A stretch of DNA of 64,000 nucleotides from Ciona intestinalis (GCF_000224145.3 NC_020167.2:3583389-3647388), one strand, 5' to 3'; positions 35,101 through 47,899 are shown, counted from the first letter of the stretch. Program-made: numbers and translations. The notes: generated from the sequence alone by a model not told the origin.

Positions 35101-38100
35101 TCAAGACTTCCAATAGACCGTTGTTAGTTGTTTAAAACACAATCAGGATATTTAAATATTATGTGCTAAAGGTGTGCCGTCTTTCCCCATTCTACTATAT
35201 TTCTATTTTTAGGATTACAAGAAACCCAAAGTTGGTGTTGCTGCCGCACTTCGTCCTTACTCTGCGGCGCCAGCTAGAGGTAAAATTTTTTTTACAGACA
35301 TTGGTAGTCTTTGGGTCTCAAAATTTAAAATATTGACATCATCTATTTTAATTTTTTTTAATTTAAAAAAAAAGGTGTTACGTTTTAGAGTTAGTATTCT
35401 GTTTCAATAGAAAGTAATTTTTAAAGCACAGCAGAAACCAAGTTCATCTATAAGGTTAAAAATAACTATATTTTGGTATAGTAGGGTGGGTTAAAATGGG
35501 ACACCTGTTTATTCTATTTTCATTTTCCATTTTATAGTAAACAAAAAACATTTAAAGAATTATAAAATCGTATTCTCAGGACTCCGATAAATGGTTGTTG
35601 ATTGTTTAAAACCTGATCAGAATATTAGGATATTATGTGGTAAATTTTCAGGAAATGCAGGGGAACAGGAATACCTTGCTAAGCTGCAAAAAATTCGAGC
35701 TCAGAATTACAATGATCGAAAATCTCTTTTTAATAAAGTGCCTGGAAAAAAAGAACAATATAAGGTAGAATACATTATTTGTGAAGATTGTGACTATCTT
35801 TTATCTGCTGTTATATTTTCACTGTCAAATCAATGTTTGAATTTGTGTTTTATATACAAATTAACTTCCTTACAAAATTTAAATTGCCATTTTTCCTATA
35901 CCATAATAGTAATATGACTGTTAGTGTTATAGTAAGACGAAAAAGAGAGAAAATGTTAAAAACAATATATTGTATACTGTATTTATCATAAAACTTAAGA
36001 CCTATTTTAAAAAGTATTGAACATTTTTAATTACCTTAAATTTAAAAAATACTTTTTTTTTATTTTTTTATTTTACATCTTTACGCACACTTTTTTTTCT
36101 TTAGTTAAACTTGATAATAATTAAACATAAATGGCTCGTTTGTCTGCTAGGTGTAGCGACCACGCTTTTTTTCTTTCAACCACGCGTAAATGTGGTTTTA
36201 ACTGTAACTGTAGCGTGTTTTAAAACTGTTGTTTTTCCGGATATATTTTGTCTTTTAGTTAAAAATATTTCGAAATCTTCGCTTTCGTAATCGAAGTGAC
36301 AAATAAAGTTTCAAAAAGTACATTTGATAATTTTTTTCATTTCTCTCTTTTCACATAGGTGGAAGCATCCGATCCATCCAGTGATGAAAATAGGAAAGCA
36401 AAGATCGCTGCTCTTCAGCAACAAGCTGCGGATCGTGCTCAGCTTCTCCAGAAGAACATGGAACGGAGACGAGAGATCCTTGATGCAAAAGATGAGGAGA
36501 GGAAGAAGCATGGGAACATGGTAGGATGCAAATAATTTAACTTTTAAATTATAACTATCAATATCTGTAATATATTACTGATGTAAAAGATTTTAAAATT
36601 TACCTTATACCTTTTTATTGTTAAAATAAATGTTTTCATATTTTTTACATTTTTTTGACCAAAGGCTAAGGCCCGTGGAGTTGTTCATCCAGACGAACGC
36701 CCTGTTAAATACAATCCTGCACCCATTGGTATCACTCAAGCATTGCTAGCAGTTGGCGCTCCAATACCAAGTGAAGATCCTGTAATTCCAGCTGCTGTGG
36801 TAAGTTGTATGGTTAGCTCATTATTTATCTCATCTTTTGCAAATTTAAAATCTGCAAGTGCTTAGTATATATATTGGTCCGGCACAGTGGCAAAGTGGTA
36901 AGCGTGCTTGCCTCTAACTCAGAGGTAATGGGTTCAAGGCTAGTCGCTGCAATCATTGTGGGCGTATGTGTCTTTGGGCAAGAGACTTAACTGCATTCTT
37001 TCATACGTAATTATGTGAAAATTTCTTGGATAAACAAGTCTTGTATGTTATATTTTTGCTTTTTGCAGGTGAGTAGTCCAAAAGTAGAAGCAGAAATTAA
37101 GAAGAAAGTGCTACAACGTGTGAATCAGCGCTTCAGCACTGATTTTGAAGCCGAAATTGAAACTCCTGTGTCATTGGAAAAACGACATGACGACTCATCG
37201 GAAAAAGAAGAGCCGAAATCTTCTAAACTGGAAACAAAAAAGTAGGTTTTTTGTCTTGAACTCGGTTTAAAAAAAGATCTGCTAGGTCTGTTTTACTTTA
37301 GCTTTGTCACATTTTATACATTGATGTTTTTCATAATTTAATTTTGTTTGCAATCTTTTTGTTTCTTATTGTTATACCAGGACCGAGGTGGAAAAAAAAG
37401 CAATTCCACAACCTAGACCTTTACCTGCTTTACCGGAACTACACCAAACCAAGGTAAATCAATCATTTTGGATATTTTTGAATTGATCGGAATATGATTT
37501 TGTAAATTATATGGAATGATTTTGTATTAAAAAATGATACATAAAATGATTTGATTTCAAAATGTTTTCATATTCATACTATCATTAAAATGGTGTAAAA
37601 TATATTTGTCTGAATAAAAATGCTAAAATGATCCGATCGAAAATTGTTTCATACATAAAATTAAAAGATTTCTTATTTAAAAAGAAAAATGATTTTGCAT
37701 AGAAATTGATTTGATCAAAAACTAAATTTATATTCATACTGCCTCCAAAATGATTGCTAAAGTATTTTTTTTATGTCAGAATCTAAAATGTTGGTTTATT
37801 AATTAAAATATTTAGGTTCTAAGACCAACACCAAGAGGTTGGGGGGCTGGAGGTGACATTGGATTGGAAATTGCTGGCCTTCCCCTGCAAGAAACTACAT
37901 CTGTTATGGAAGGTATGGAGCTGCTTTGGTGCATAGCTGTTTCTTTGTTTTTTATATTTTTTTTCCAAATTAAAATGACTATATAAGCATAAGAATGGTG
38001 CTTGCTGTAATAGCTTGAATTTTAACCATATTTAATTTTTTGTCAAAAAATACGCATGAAAATTGGGTGCATTTTTTCCGAATCAATATGACTATATGAG

Positions 38101-41100
38101 TATAATGACTATTGTTTGCAATATAGCTTAAATTTTACCCATATTTCATTTTTTGTCAAAAATGCACACGAAAATATGATGTATTTTTTTCCAAATCAGA
38201 CTAATATAAGTAGATTTTGTTTGCAATATATCTGGAATTTGAACCATATTTAATTTTTTGTCAAAAGTACACACGAAAAATGTTCATTATTTCTAAATTA
38301 ATTTGACTATATGTGTATAATGAATGTTAGTTGCAGTAATAGCTTAAACTTAACCCTTTTTTTCTTAAAAAATACACTTGAAAAAATTTTGCAGCAACAA
38401 ATGCGATTGATGATGTCACAATGGTGAACNNNNNNNNNNNNNNNNNNNNNNNNNNNNNNNNNNNNNNNNNNNNNNNNNNCTGGAGGTGACATTGGATTGG
38501 AAATTGCTGGCCTTCCCCTGCAAGAAACTACATCTGTTATGGAAGGTATGGAGCTGCTTTGGTGCATAGCTGTTTCTTTGTTTTTTATATTTTTTTTCCA
38601 AATTAAAATGACTATATAAGCATAAGAATGGTGCTTGCTGTAATAGCTTGAATTTTAACCATATTTAATTTTTTGTCAAAAAATACGCATGAAAATTGGG
38701 TGCATTTTTTCCGAATCAATATGACTATATGAGTATAATGACTATTGTTTGCAATATAGCTTAAATTTTACCCATATTTCATTTTTTGTCAAAAATGCAC
38801 ACGAAAATATGATGTATTTTTTTCCAAATCAGACTAATATAAGTAGATTTTGTTTGCAATATATCTGGAATTTGAACCATATTTAATTTTTTGTCAAAAG
38901 TACACACGAAAAATGTTCATTATTTCTAAATTAATTTGACTATATGTGTATAATGAATGTTAGTTGCAGTAATAGCTTAAACTTAACCCTTTTTTTCTTA
39001 AAAAATACACTTGAAAAAATTTTGCAGCAACAAATGCGATTGATGATGTCACAATGGTGAACCAACCAGTAAAAAAAGGTTGGGAAGTGCCGAGCGGAAC
39101 TTTTGTTCATCGTTTGAACCAATTAACCATCCACCAGCCAACAATGACATTACCACCAGATGAAAATGGTTTGTTTTATTTTTAGGATTTTATAACCGTC
39201 CTAAAACTTTTTTTGGAAATTCTTGATTTTTTAAACTTCTTAAATTTTTGATTTTCTGAACTTCCCGAAACAGATCTTGCTTAAAAAAGGCTCATAAAAG
39301 AATGAAATAAATGTTCTACTAGTCTGCCATGTTTGAATAAATGTTGTTTACCCAAATTCCACAGTTAAGTTTTAATAAAGTTATACCAATAGTCTAACTT
39401 TACATGAAAATTCTCCTCTATTTTATAACATTGACTTTTCATGATATTTTTTCTCACAATTTTTATTATTTTGAATCAGATATTTTCCAAACATAGTTAA
39501 AACCTAAATATTTTAGATGAGTTGTCCGCCACAACAACTACTAAACCATCTGTTGAAGGCAAAGAAATAAAAGATTCTGAAGAAGAATTGGTAAATATTT
39601 AATCCTTGTTTTATATTCTTGTTTGCCAGTAGAAGTTTTAAGGTGGCTGTACACAGTATCCGGCATGCGAAGTCGTATGCAAACCCACTACCGAGTTCCG
39701 CACGCGGCAGCAAAATCCTGACAAAACAGACAAAACGGATGAGTTCTGGATACTGTGCACAGCCAACTGTAAGATAATGCTTATCAATGCGTGTTACAAC
39801 TTTATTCTGTTTCTCTATGTTTGTTGTTTTACCATGCAAACTATCACACTTGAAATTACTTATTTACCAGTACAGTAATTTTAGTATGTATAATGTTTAT
39901 TTTTATCAGGTACTTAAAATTTGATTCTTTTTAGAAACCAATTATTTTCTTCTGTCGAGCTAATTTTTTTGTTCTACAGAAATTGGATCCAGAAAGTCCG
40001 GTTAATAACAAGACAACAGTAATCCATAAATCCACACCCACACACAGTAATGTTGCCAACCAACCTGGTATACAGATGGCAGCTAATTTTAAACTGGTGC
40101 CCAACCTTGGTACATATGTTATACCTAAAACACCAGAAGTAGATGGTAGTAAATCTCAAGAAACCATCCAAAGTGTACCAGCAGAAACTGTTGGAGCACC
40201 GGCCAAGCCACCATTAAACAACATGCTCTCTAAGCCACCAAGTGGCCTTGATGATGTAATAGAAGACGACATGGAAGAGGTTGAATTGGTTAACGAAACA
40301 AAATCCACTTCCGAACAAAAGAACCAGCAAGCTGTAGCATGGTCCAAGGAAATGAAACCAGACCAAACACCAGCACCGAATACACCATCTGAAAGAAATG
40401 TCATGCAGGAACCAAAATCGACCAAGCCAGAGTTAAAACCAAAACCATTAGTTTTACCGAAACCACTCATTCCAAAGAAACAAAGTCCTTCTAAAATTGT
40501 AAAAACACCCGAACCAGTTGATAAACCTTCACAAATTTCACCGCATTCTTCTCCGGAGTCAATCAACAAGGAAAAGTAAGTTTTTATAAATTGTATTAAA
40601 TATTTGGAGTCCAACAATATAACTTATTTCACTGCTCAATTTTTCTTTCCTATGTTTTAAAATGCTTTTTACAAACGGATACCATGTACATCAACCACAA
40701 AGTTACATAGAATCATATATGGTAACTCGTAACAAGCACAAGCTCTATACACACCTGTGTTATAATGACTGTGGTTTCCCGGCCACACGAGGATAAAGCA
40801 AGTTACTTTCTGTTTCATTCACATATACTTCACCAAACATGTATGCTTTCTTCTCATAAAAATAGGATTTATTTGTGTATATAAACCGCAAAATTCACCT
40901 ACCCAACGAAAATACTATTTTTAGAACGAAAACCCCAGCAAAACCATCAGTACCGATCATAAGTGAAAGTCCTTTGTTCACCAAGAGGAATCTTCCTGTT
41001 CAAATGACAACTTCTCCAGCTCTAAAGGTGACGCAGTTTTACAGTTTAATCAAAGAAAAAACAGTAGCTCCTTATATAGTAGAGAAAGATAGGAGACCCT

Positions 41101-43976
41101 TATATTCTGTTTTTACTTACCATTTGGTAGTAAACAAAAAACCTTCAAAGAATTATAAAACCGTATCCTCATGGCTCCCATAGACCGTTGTTTATTGTTT
41201 AAAAAGCGATCAGGATATTTAGATATTATGTGCTAAAGGTGTCCCATCTTACCCCACAATACTATATGTTAATTAAAATGTTATTCCAACATGTTTTTGC
41301 TCCAACTTTCAATCTAAATTAAAGTTACAGTACACTATTAAAACTACCGAGAAAAGCAAAATGTCAAGATAATAAATTTAATATAGTAACTCTTTTCATT
41401 TGACTTACGTCAATATTTATCAAATGTTAATTTTGCACCATCTTCTAGTTTAAATATAAAGTTGTGGTGACAAAATCAGCATGTTTCTAAACCTTTCAAA
41501 ACAGATCTTGCTCAAAATAGTATCATAAAAAAATTAAATAAACTAAATAGTTGGACACCCAAAAACAATTTAATTTTTTCCACCAGTAATAAAGTCTATC
41601 ATCACACTTACAGTTAAACAGCGACTCCGACACTCCTCAAGCCAACCCACTGAGCAAAACTTTATATTCTACTGCAAGCGACCAAATGTTGAAGAAAATT
41701 ACTTTGGGTCAATTTGATTCTCCCAACCCGAAGGTACAGTGTTTATATAATGCCGATAAAAATTGGATAATTTTAACCTAAAAATGTTTAATTTTTAATT
41801 TTTTAGGGTTGAAACTGAAATTTTAAATTAAAAATTTTTATTTCTTTCCTTTTTTGTGAACACTGCTGAAATGATCTCTTCTTTTCATTACACATAGTAT
41901 TGTGGAGAAAAAACACATACTGTTAGCGCATAATATCTGATATCTCCTGACCGTGTTCTATTTTAGAGTTGTAAAAATTCGGTTACATAATACTGTCCAT
42001 TTTCTCTGTTAGTTACCAAAAGGAACATTTAAATAGAATTAAACCATTCAACATACTACCCCAACATTCTATATATTAATTGACTTTCAAATTTCAACAT
42101 TTGTTCCCAGTTGCTACGAACATGTTCGCTCCCGGACCTTGCCACTTGCGTTGGTGATGAATCCTCCCAAGCTCCTCCAGATGTCCGGATGTCAGTCGCA
42201 TCTTCCATGAATGACACCAACTTTGATGAGGACGAGGTGACGAGCCTCCCTGATGACACAATCACAGATGCAGATGATGAAGAAATGGTTGCTACCGACG
42301 ACGAGGACATGAGCAACCTCCGAGCAAACATGGAGAGTTTCCTCCAAGAACCAGAAGATGATAATGGTTTGTTGGAAATTATTTTTCAATAGTTATCACA
42401 TTATTTATTCCGGCTCAAATTTTTTAGGATTCTTGCATATTTCAACCAACCTATCAATCTTTCATAATGTCTGTCGGTATCTCTGTGTGGATAGATTTAG
42501 TTTCTGCTTCTCAGTTTTAAAAATAGCATGAAGTGGTTGCTAATATTTCATGAATAATACAGTTTTAAATATAGCATGAGGAGGGTTTTCGTTATTTTCC
42601 CGGTTTTAAAAATAATTTGTGCATACCAAGGATAATGGTTAATAATAGCTCGCTGTTATTTAAATTGTCTTGTTTTTGGTTAATGGATGTTTTGACAATT
42701 CAGATTCATCTCCATCGTTTTCGGCGCATCAGAGCATGGCAATTGTTCTACCCGATGACGTATCAGATGACGTATCGGATGACGTAGACAATAACGTGTC
42801 AGATGACAATGACGATATTGACGAAGTTAACGATGACGTCATAAGCGAAAATGGAGACTGGGATTCAGGTTAGTGACGTCATATTCTAAATAAAAAAATA
42901 TTCTTGTTGCGCTGATGCCATTGTTCACGTCACAGCGAGCGATGTTTCGTCAGAGGAGCCGTCAGAAACTGAAAGCATTTTCTGTCGGTTGGAACATTCG
43001 AGGGAAGAACTGGAAAGGGAACTTGGGATGGAAGCTTTTCTAAAGGCATACAGATATATTCAGGTAAGAGAAACATTCTTGTTATATTTATGATTGCCCT
43101 GGTGCTGCTTACATATAAATGCCCTGATATTAATAAGTGTGTTTTTTTACAAATGCTTATTATAAATGTCTTGGTGCTGTTACAGTGGCCGTCATGTCTG
43201 TAGGGCAAACTTCAAAATTTAACTATAGATGCTCCAGCCCAATTGTCGCTAATTGGTTGTCCCTAAATTATCATTCATATATAGAAGAATGCGAAATTAA
43301 TAAAAGTGTTGTCAACAATATTCATACTATATTTTTCTAGACAGTACAGTAATGCTTTTGTTGATGTCTAAAGTTTCGATTTCCCAGAACTGACAATAAG
43401 TAAAATTAATATAAAACTACCAATATTAGTCGTTGGTGAATTAGCGCACATGCCTTTAAGATGTAACGGGTTCCTTACCAAGAGGTAATGAGTTCAAAGC
43501 TCTTCGCTGCTACTATTGTGGGCGTGTGGGCGTATGTGTCCTTTAGCAAAACACTAAACGCCAATTGCTCCGACTCGGTGGTCACTAATGGATTGTCTAA
43601 ATTGTCACAAAACCATATAAAAAAAAACATAAAAATTACTCCAATAGTTACATTCGTATAATACATAACATGGCAAGAGGTGTATGAAACAGAACACCCT
43701 TGTTATAACGACTGACGTTTTCCGGCCACGCTAAGAGAAAGCAAGTTACACTCATTCATTCACACCGTTGTTTGACCTCGTTTTGACTTTTGTACCACGT
43801 GACAGGCAATCCACGAGGACGAAGACGAATCCGTTTCGGAATGCGAGGACAGAGTTCGTAGTTTGCTGGGTGCACGTCACGATGACGTATATCAACGTAT
43901 ACTGCAACTTGTAATGGCGGACGGAGCATACTGTGAAGGTGACGTCATAAGTATTTATTTACGAATCATTTTCTAA
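29181..43976 (+). CDS. NEK1: NIMA-related kinase NEK1, 28 exons
   Basis: Exons 29181-29279, 29672-29786, 30227-30408, 30963-31059, 31380-31536, 31861-32117, 32530-32690, 32844-32915, 33251-33376, 33581-33692, 34239-34341, 34783-34891, 35213-35279, 35652-35764, 36359-36520, 36665-36799, 37069-37241, 37381-37453, 37816-37912, 39028-39168, 39517-39590, 39980-40575, 40925-41027, 41614-41733, 42111-42366, 42704-42868, 42936-43063 and 43806-43976 give 1387 residues (human about 1258-1286). The kinase domain is intact: GEGSFG 11-16, K33, HRD 126-128, DFG 146-148, activation-loop T162, '[10 protein letters not shown]'. A basic coiled-coil region follows (exons 7-17), then a Pro/Lys-rich linker (exon 22), the conserved '[11 protein letters not shown]', an acidic stretch rich in DDVSDD, and the family C-terminus 'AIHEDEDE...LVMADGAY'. 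The kinase acts in primary cilia and the DNA damage response. The final exon may end at TAA 43976 or splice at 43942. A 50-N gap and a false duplication lie in intron 19. Confidence 0.95.
34018..34205 (+). repeat. Dispersed repeat, NEK1 intron 10
   Basis: The segment with 'gcatgaaagacttaaatggc', 'ccggtgttggggttatgggc' and 'cctaaatcccaagtcctt' recurs, inverted, at 52688-52820 in KIF3A intron 4. Family not recognised; no inverted ends or coding capacity seen. Confidence 0.6.
35003..35199 (+). mobile_element. MITE-like element ending 13 bp before NEK1 exon 13
   Basis: Starts 'tatagtatggtgggtaagat', ends 'tctttccccattctactata'; internal 'gtcccatttggtaaaaaaca' and 'aacattcaaagagttataaa' are in forward orientation. 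Its right end lies just upstream of the exon 13 acceptor (AG 35211-35212). Confidence 0.8.
35477..35644 (+). mobile_element. Truncated MITE-like element abutting the NEK1 exon 14 acceptor
   Basis: Starts 'tatagtagggtgggttaaaa' and follows the family to 'atattatgtggtaaa', then stops. The next seven bases, 'ttttcag', are the exon 14 acceptor. The right inverted repeat is missing. Confidence 0.75.
36881..37003 (+). mobile_element. SINE head fragment, NEK1 intron 16
   Basis: 'ggcaaagtggtaagcgtgct', 'gggttcaaggctagtcgct' and 'gcgtatgtgtctttgggcaa' match the head of the SINE at 28406. The tail is absent. Confidence 0.7.
37847..38429 (+). other. First copy of a 583-bp false duplication (exon 19 part to exon 20 part)
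   Basis: This interval and 38480-39062 have the same length and, wherever I compared them, the same bases, including partial exon 19, all of intron 19 and the first 35 bases of exon 20 (38395-38429). The first copy breaks off inside exon 20 at the N gap, so only the second copy gives a complete exon 20. Confidence 0.85.
37960..38390 (+). repeat. Intronic tandem repeat, about 110-bp unit, four copies
   Basis: Recurring 'gactatat', 'aatatagctt', 'accatatttaattttttgtc' and 'aaaaatacgcatgaaaa' variants at about 110-bp spacing in NEK1 intron 19. The same array appears again at 38593-39023 because of the false duplication. Confidence 0.65.
38430..38479. other. Assembly gap of exactly 50 N
   Basis: Fifty Ns separate the two 583-bp copies. 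A round number suggests a placeholder of unknown true size. Confidence 0.98.
38480..39062 (+). other. Second copy of the 583-bp false duplication
   Basis: Begins in the middle of exon 19 (partial copy 38480-38545) and runs through intron 19 into exon 20, which here continues intact to 39168. The gene model uses exon 19 from the first copy and exon 20 from this one. Confidence 0.85.
40672..40835 (+). mobile_element. SINE tail fragment, NEK1 intron 22
   Basis: 'cctgtgttataatgactgtg', 'cccggccacacgaggataaa' and 'gcaagtta' match the SINE 3' part; the tRNA-like head is missing. Confidence 0.6.
41075..41266 (+). mobile_element. MITE-like element, NEK1 intron 23
   Basis: Starts 'tatagtagagaaagatagga' and ends 'ccatcttaccccacaatact'; the internal sequence is in forward orientation. 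Confidence 0.8.
43436..43770 (+). mobile_element. SINE, NEK1 intron 27
   Basis: Diverged head ('aggtaatgagttcaaagctc'), clear body ('cagcaaaaca' region, 'ggtggtcactaatggattg') and tail ('cttgttataacgactgacg', 'ttccggccacgc', then 'cattcattcac'). It ends about 35 bp before exon 28. Confidence 0.65.
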
Positions 43977-44060
43977 AATAATATTTTCTACTCATTGTAC
44001 GGGTAGCAACAGCTATTAGATTGGTGATATTTATATCCTTGTAAAATGTGAAAGCGAAAA

Positions 44061-44130
44061 TATAGTACGATGGGGAAGATATTTCTACATTATGTGCTAA
44101 AGGTGTCCCGTCTTCCCCCACTCTACTATA
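44061..44130 (+). mobile_element. Internally deleted MITE-like element
   Basis: Both ends remain ('tatagtacgatggggaagat' and 'ccgtcttcccccactctact') around about 30 bp of the right interior ('tattatgtgctaaagg'-like). Confidence 0.75.
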
Positions 44131-45333
44131 TATACAATACCACACACATACCGTGTATTCTTATATATGTGAGTACATATATTATCACATGTATAACGCA
44201 TAGCGAAATTTAATACTTAAGTTTGCTATGGTATAAACTATTTAACTTTAACTGGTTCGAGACGGCCTTGCTCTTGCATTTAGTCCACGAAAGTTTTTTG
44301 CAAGAAATGCGTGACAAGTTTCGCTATATATATATATATATGTATATGTATGTACGGTAATTCTATATAGTAAGCAAGCAGTATTCTTAATCAGCTCAGT
44401 GAAAGAAAAACAGTCTGATAGCTTGTTAAACTATGAACTGTTAATACATCAAGGGCAATATTGTAACCGCATTCAGCCTGGTATTACGAAGGTCTATAGT
44501 ACCTTTGAATTTAAGCTGTTTAGATATAGTAGAACAAAGGTTCACATTATTTGTTATTATCGAACAGACAACAGCTAACATGGCATCAAGCAGACTTCTC
44601 ATATTTGAAATTTCCAATTCTTCAACCTACATTCCGTGATCCGATAATTGACATTGTGACGTCATAAAAACCGTTGCCGCTCGTACCCACCAGCATTGAA
44701 AAATCACGCCCGATTAATATTTATGGTCGTGATTTGGCGCATTCTGCTTCGCGGCCGCTGCTGACGCGGTTTTAACCCTGGAATAGCTCACCTGGGGAAA
44801 GCTTCACATTATTTATGATGGATTGGTGTGAACACGAATGTTAATAATTAATGTTCCAAATTTACGACTGTGCTTGTTTTGGTGCAAAAAACAGAGTTAA
44901 TTCCACGCATACGAAGCCGAGGTAATAAGCAATTACCGGCCCTGCATCTGCTTTGCTATATATGTTGTTCCGAAAATGTTTCGTAATTAGATCTTTACGT
45001 GTTTAGAAGCTGACTGTGTACTTTATTTGTATAATACAAGCCTTATTAAAAGTGTATGTTTTTTTGCATATGATCAAATATTGCAATCTTTGTATAAAAT
45101 TATTTAAAAAAATAAAAATAGTTTCCTAAACGTAAAATACTCGTTTTTCACTTCTAAACGTAATCCTGTTGTTTACCTGCTGCACCTATACGTCCAAATT
45201 CGCTTAACAGGTATCGGTCGGTTGATGGTTTCAGAACTTAAATAAACAATTGTTCTAACTTAATAAGATTGTAATGTACCTGCAAATTCATTGCCGCAGT
45301 GCGATCGTGTTTGTCCAGCAAAATTGTACCGTA
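44131..45333. other. Intergenic DNA downstream of NEK1
   Basis: AT-rich, with a (TA)n run near 44327-44341. No exon or RNA gene is supported. Confidence 0.4.
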
Positions 45334-45530
45334 TATAGTAGGGTGGGGGAAGATGGGACACCTTTTCATTATATTTTCCCGTCCAATTTGGTAGTAAACA
45401 AAAAACTTTCAAAGAATTATAAAACCACATTCTTACGACTCCCAAAGACTGTTGTTAATTGTTTAAAACATGATCAGGATATGTTGCTATTATGTGTCAA
45501 CAGTGTACCATCTTCCCCCACCCTACTATA
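45334..45530 (+). mobile_element. Reference copy of the MITE-like family, intact inverted ends
   Basis: 197 bp beginning 'tatagtagggtgggggaaga' and ending in its exact inverse 'tcttcccccaccctactata'; the ends continue to match into 'tgggacacc' / 'gtgtacca'. No coding capacity. The interior reads 'gtccaatttggtagtaaaca', 'actttcaaagaattataaaa', 'gttgttaattgtttaaaaca'. A TA target duplication is likely. Confidence 0.88.
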
Positions 45531-46577
45531 TAATTCATACCTCTACGTGAAAACGAAATCCAATACAACTATCCCATTTAAAAAGCAGGTTCCAATAAAG
45601 AAAATGGCAAATACTGCAACAATCAAGTTTTGACATCGCATTTAACAAAACATCTGTGCAGACACTACTTGGCGCCATTTTATTTTTTAAATAGTTCAAG
45701 CAGATTAAAACTAGTTTCGATAAATTATACATTTTATGTAAATACGTCGTGAAAGCCAAGAAAAACTGAGCTTTTGGCTGCTTTTTGCTGCGATCCGAAC
45801 ATTTGAACTTTATGTGTGTTGGATTTTATTTAGCTGCCACACGACAAGGCCAGTTCGTAACCGCCTGTTCCACTATCTTTGCCGAATTATAATTTGGAAA
45901 TACCTTCTTCCATGAGTCCGTTGCCTGAGTGGTTTCAATTTGGAAGATTATTTTTGCGTGTTTCCGAACAAGGCGTAGTTATCGGCTTATTTAGGTACAA
46001 TTATGGAAAGCGGTTTCCGTATTTCGAGGGAAATTGAGCTTATCTGTTAGCAGATAATTTCGTTAATTTATCACAATTTTTATTGTATATACTATCATAG
46101 TTAAAACCAGTAAAAAACAAAACAAAAAGGAAATAAATTTAGACTTAATGTTTGGTGGTAAAAAAAGCAGCATTTTTGTTGCAAATATTAAGTCTTTATC
46201 TTAAAAGAAACTGTTTGTTGCGAAGTGTTTGATTTTCAAATATTTTTTAACTCTTAACGCCATCTTGTTTTGAACCCTTTCGTTCAAGATATGTGACTTC
46301 ATGTCATCACGGTCGCAAATATTGTTCTTGGTAACCGAAACGTGTCGTGTAACAAAATAAAAGAAGTTTCCAAAAACTGAAACCGCCACGACAGCAATAT
46401 CATAAAAATAATCTACTTCAAAGAACATCTCACGTCTCAAAATTCAGTAGTTGTTTTAGAATAAACATAAAGTTTTCAATTGCGTTTAAACTTTCGACCT
46501 ATTCGATGTTTGTGTTTAAAATTTAATCACTTTGACGCATATCTCTATACTGCGTTTATTGCCAGAAACATAGTTCT

Positions 46578-46772
46578 GTAGTATAGTGGGGGAGTATGGG
46601 ACATCTTCTCATTGTATTTTCTCGTTCCATTTACTGGTAAACAAACAACATTTAAAGAAATACAAAACCTTTTCCCCACGACTCCCATAGACCATTGTAA
46701 TTTGTCTAAAACGTAATCAGGATATTTGCATATTGTGTGCTAAAAGTGTCCCATCGTCCCCATCCCACTATA
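46578..46772 (+). mobile_element. MITE-like element
   Basis: Starts 'tgtagtatagtgggggagta', ends 'catcgtccccatcccactat'; forward interior. Confidence 0.75.
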
Positions 46773-47705
46773 CCATAACTGCAATGTGCTGTAACACCGG
46801 AACTTAATTAAACGAATATTTATTTGTTTTTCCTTATTCGACGCAGCACCTTCGTGTTCCAGGTGAGTGCGTTTTCCATCAACGTCGCTTTCAATTGATC
46901 TCTGAATGTTGCGAATTTAAACGCGTGTCAGAACGCAGAAAAATACAGCGAAATACGGTAACCACATCGAATAAAAAACCGCAAAAAATTCAATTAACAT
47001 TTCCGCTATTCTAAATTTAACTCCGCACTATGTACACCAATCTCGTGAATTTTTAGTGGTGCAAACCAAAGCAAATAACCGCTAATCAGCGGAACCTAAT
47101 AACCGTAAATCGGGTCAATTTATCGACCAATGCATTAACAATTGACCAACCACTGCTGTTACCGCTAATCTAAATATATAGCTACAGTTTCTTTGTTGAT
47201 TTCACGAATTTTCCGTCGGTATTTTTATTGAACGAGTGTTAGAATTTGAGGTTAAGTAATTATACTTTATAAATTTAATAATTATTTTTTAATTAAAAAA
47301 ATATTTATGATCTTTTTCATAAAAATCTAACGTCATCATTTAAAAAAATCTGTCATAATAAATCAAACGACCATGCCATTACTACACCGTTAATTTACAA
47401 TTCATTATGATTCCCACTTCACTTCATTTGTGTTGGGGCCGCAAAGGCTTACTTGATTAACACAGGTGCATTATGTTGACAAGTTTACCAAATAAATGAC
47501 CTGCCCTCAGAACACACTTTCTCTCCAATATGCTATTAACTATTGATGACTGTGCGGTCGGCCAGCGCTTTAAAGCTCAGGCACGCGAGATCCTGCAGTC
47601 AATTCCTGAAAAACGTGCCCGGGCGCATGTTAGCAGCGAAAACAGTAGGATTTTTAGAGATATTGTATAAAAGGCGTTGACAGGTTTAATATAAGGTTTT
47701 AGATT

Positions 47706-47899
47706 TATAGTAGGTTGGGGAAGACGGGACACCTTTAGGGCTTTATATCTAAATATCCTGATTTTCTTTTGAATAGTTAACAACGGTCTGTGGGAGTCGT
47801 GAGAATATGTTTTTTATAATTCTTTGAATCATTCTTTACTACTAAATTGGACAAGAAAGTAGAATGAAACGATGGCCCATCTTTCTCCAACCTACTATA
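47706..47899 (-). mobile_element. MITE-like element
   Basis: Starts 'tatagtaggttggggaagac' and ends 'atctttctccaacctactat'; the interior is in reverse orientation. Confidence 0.78.
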
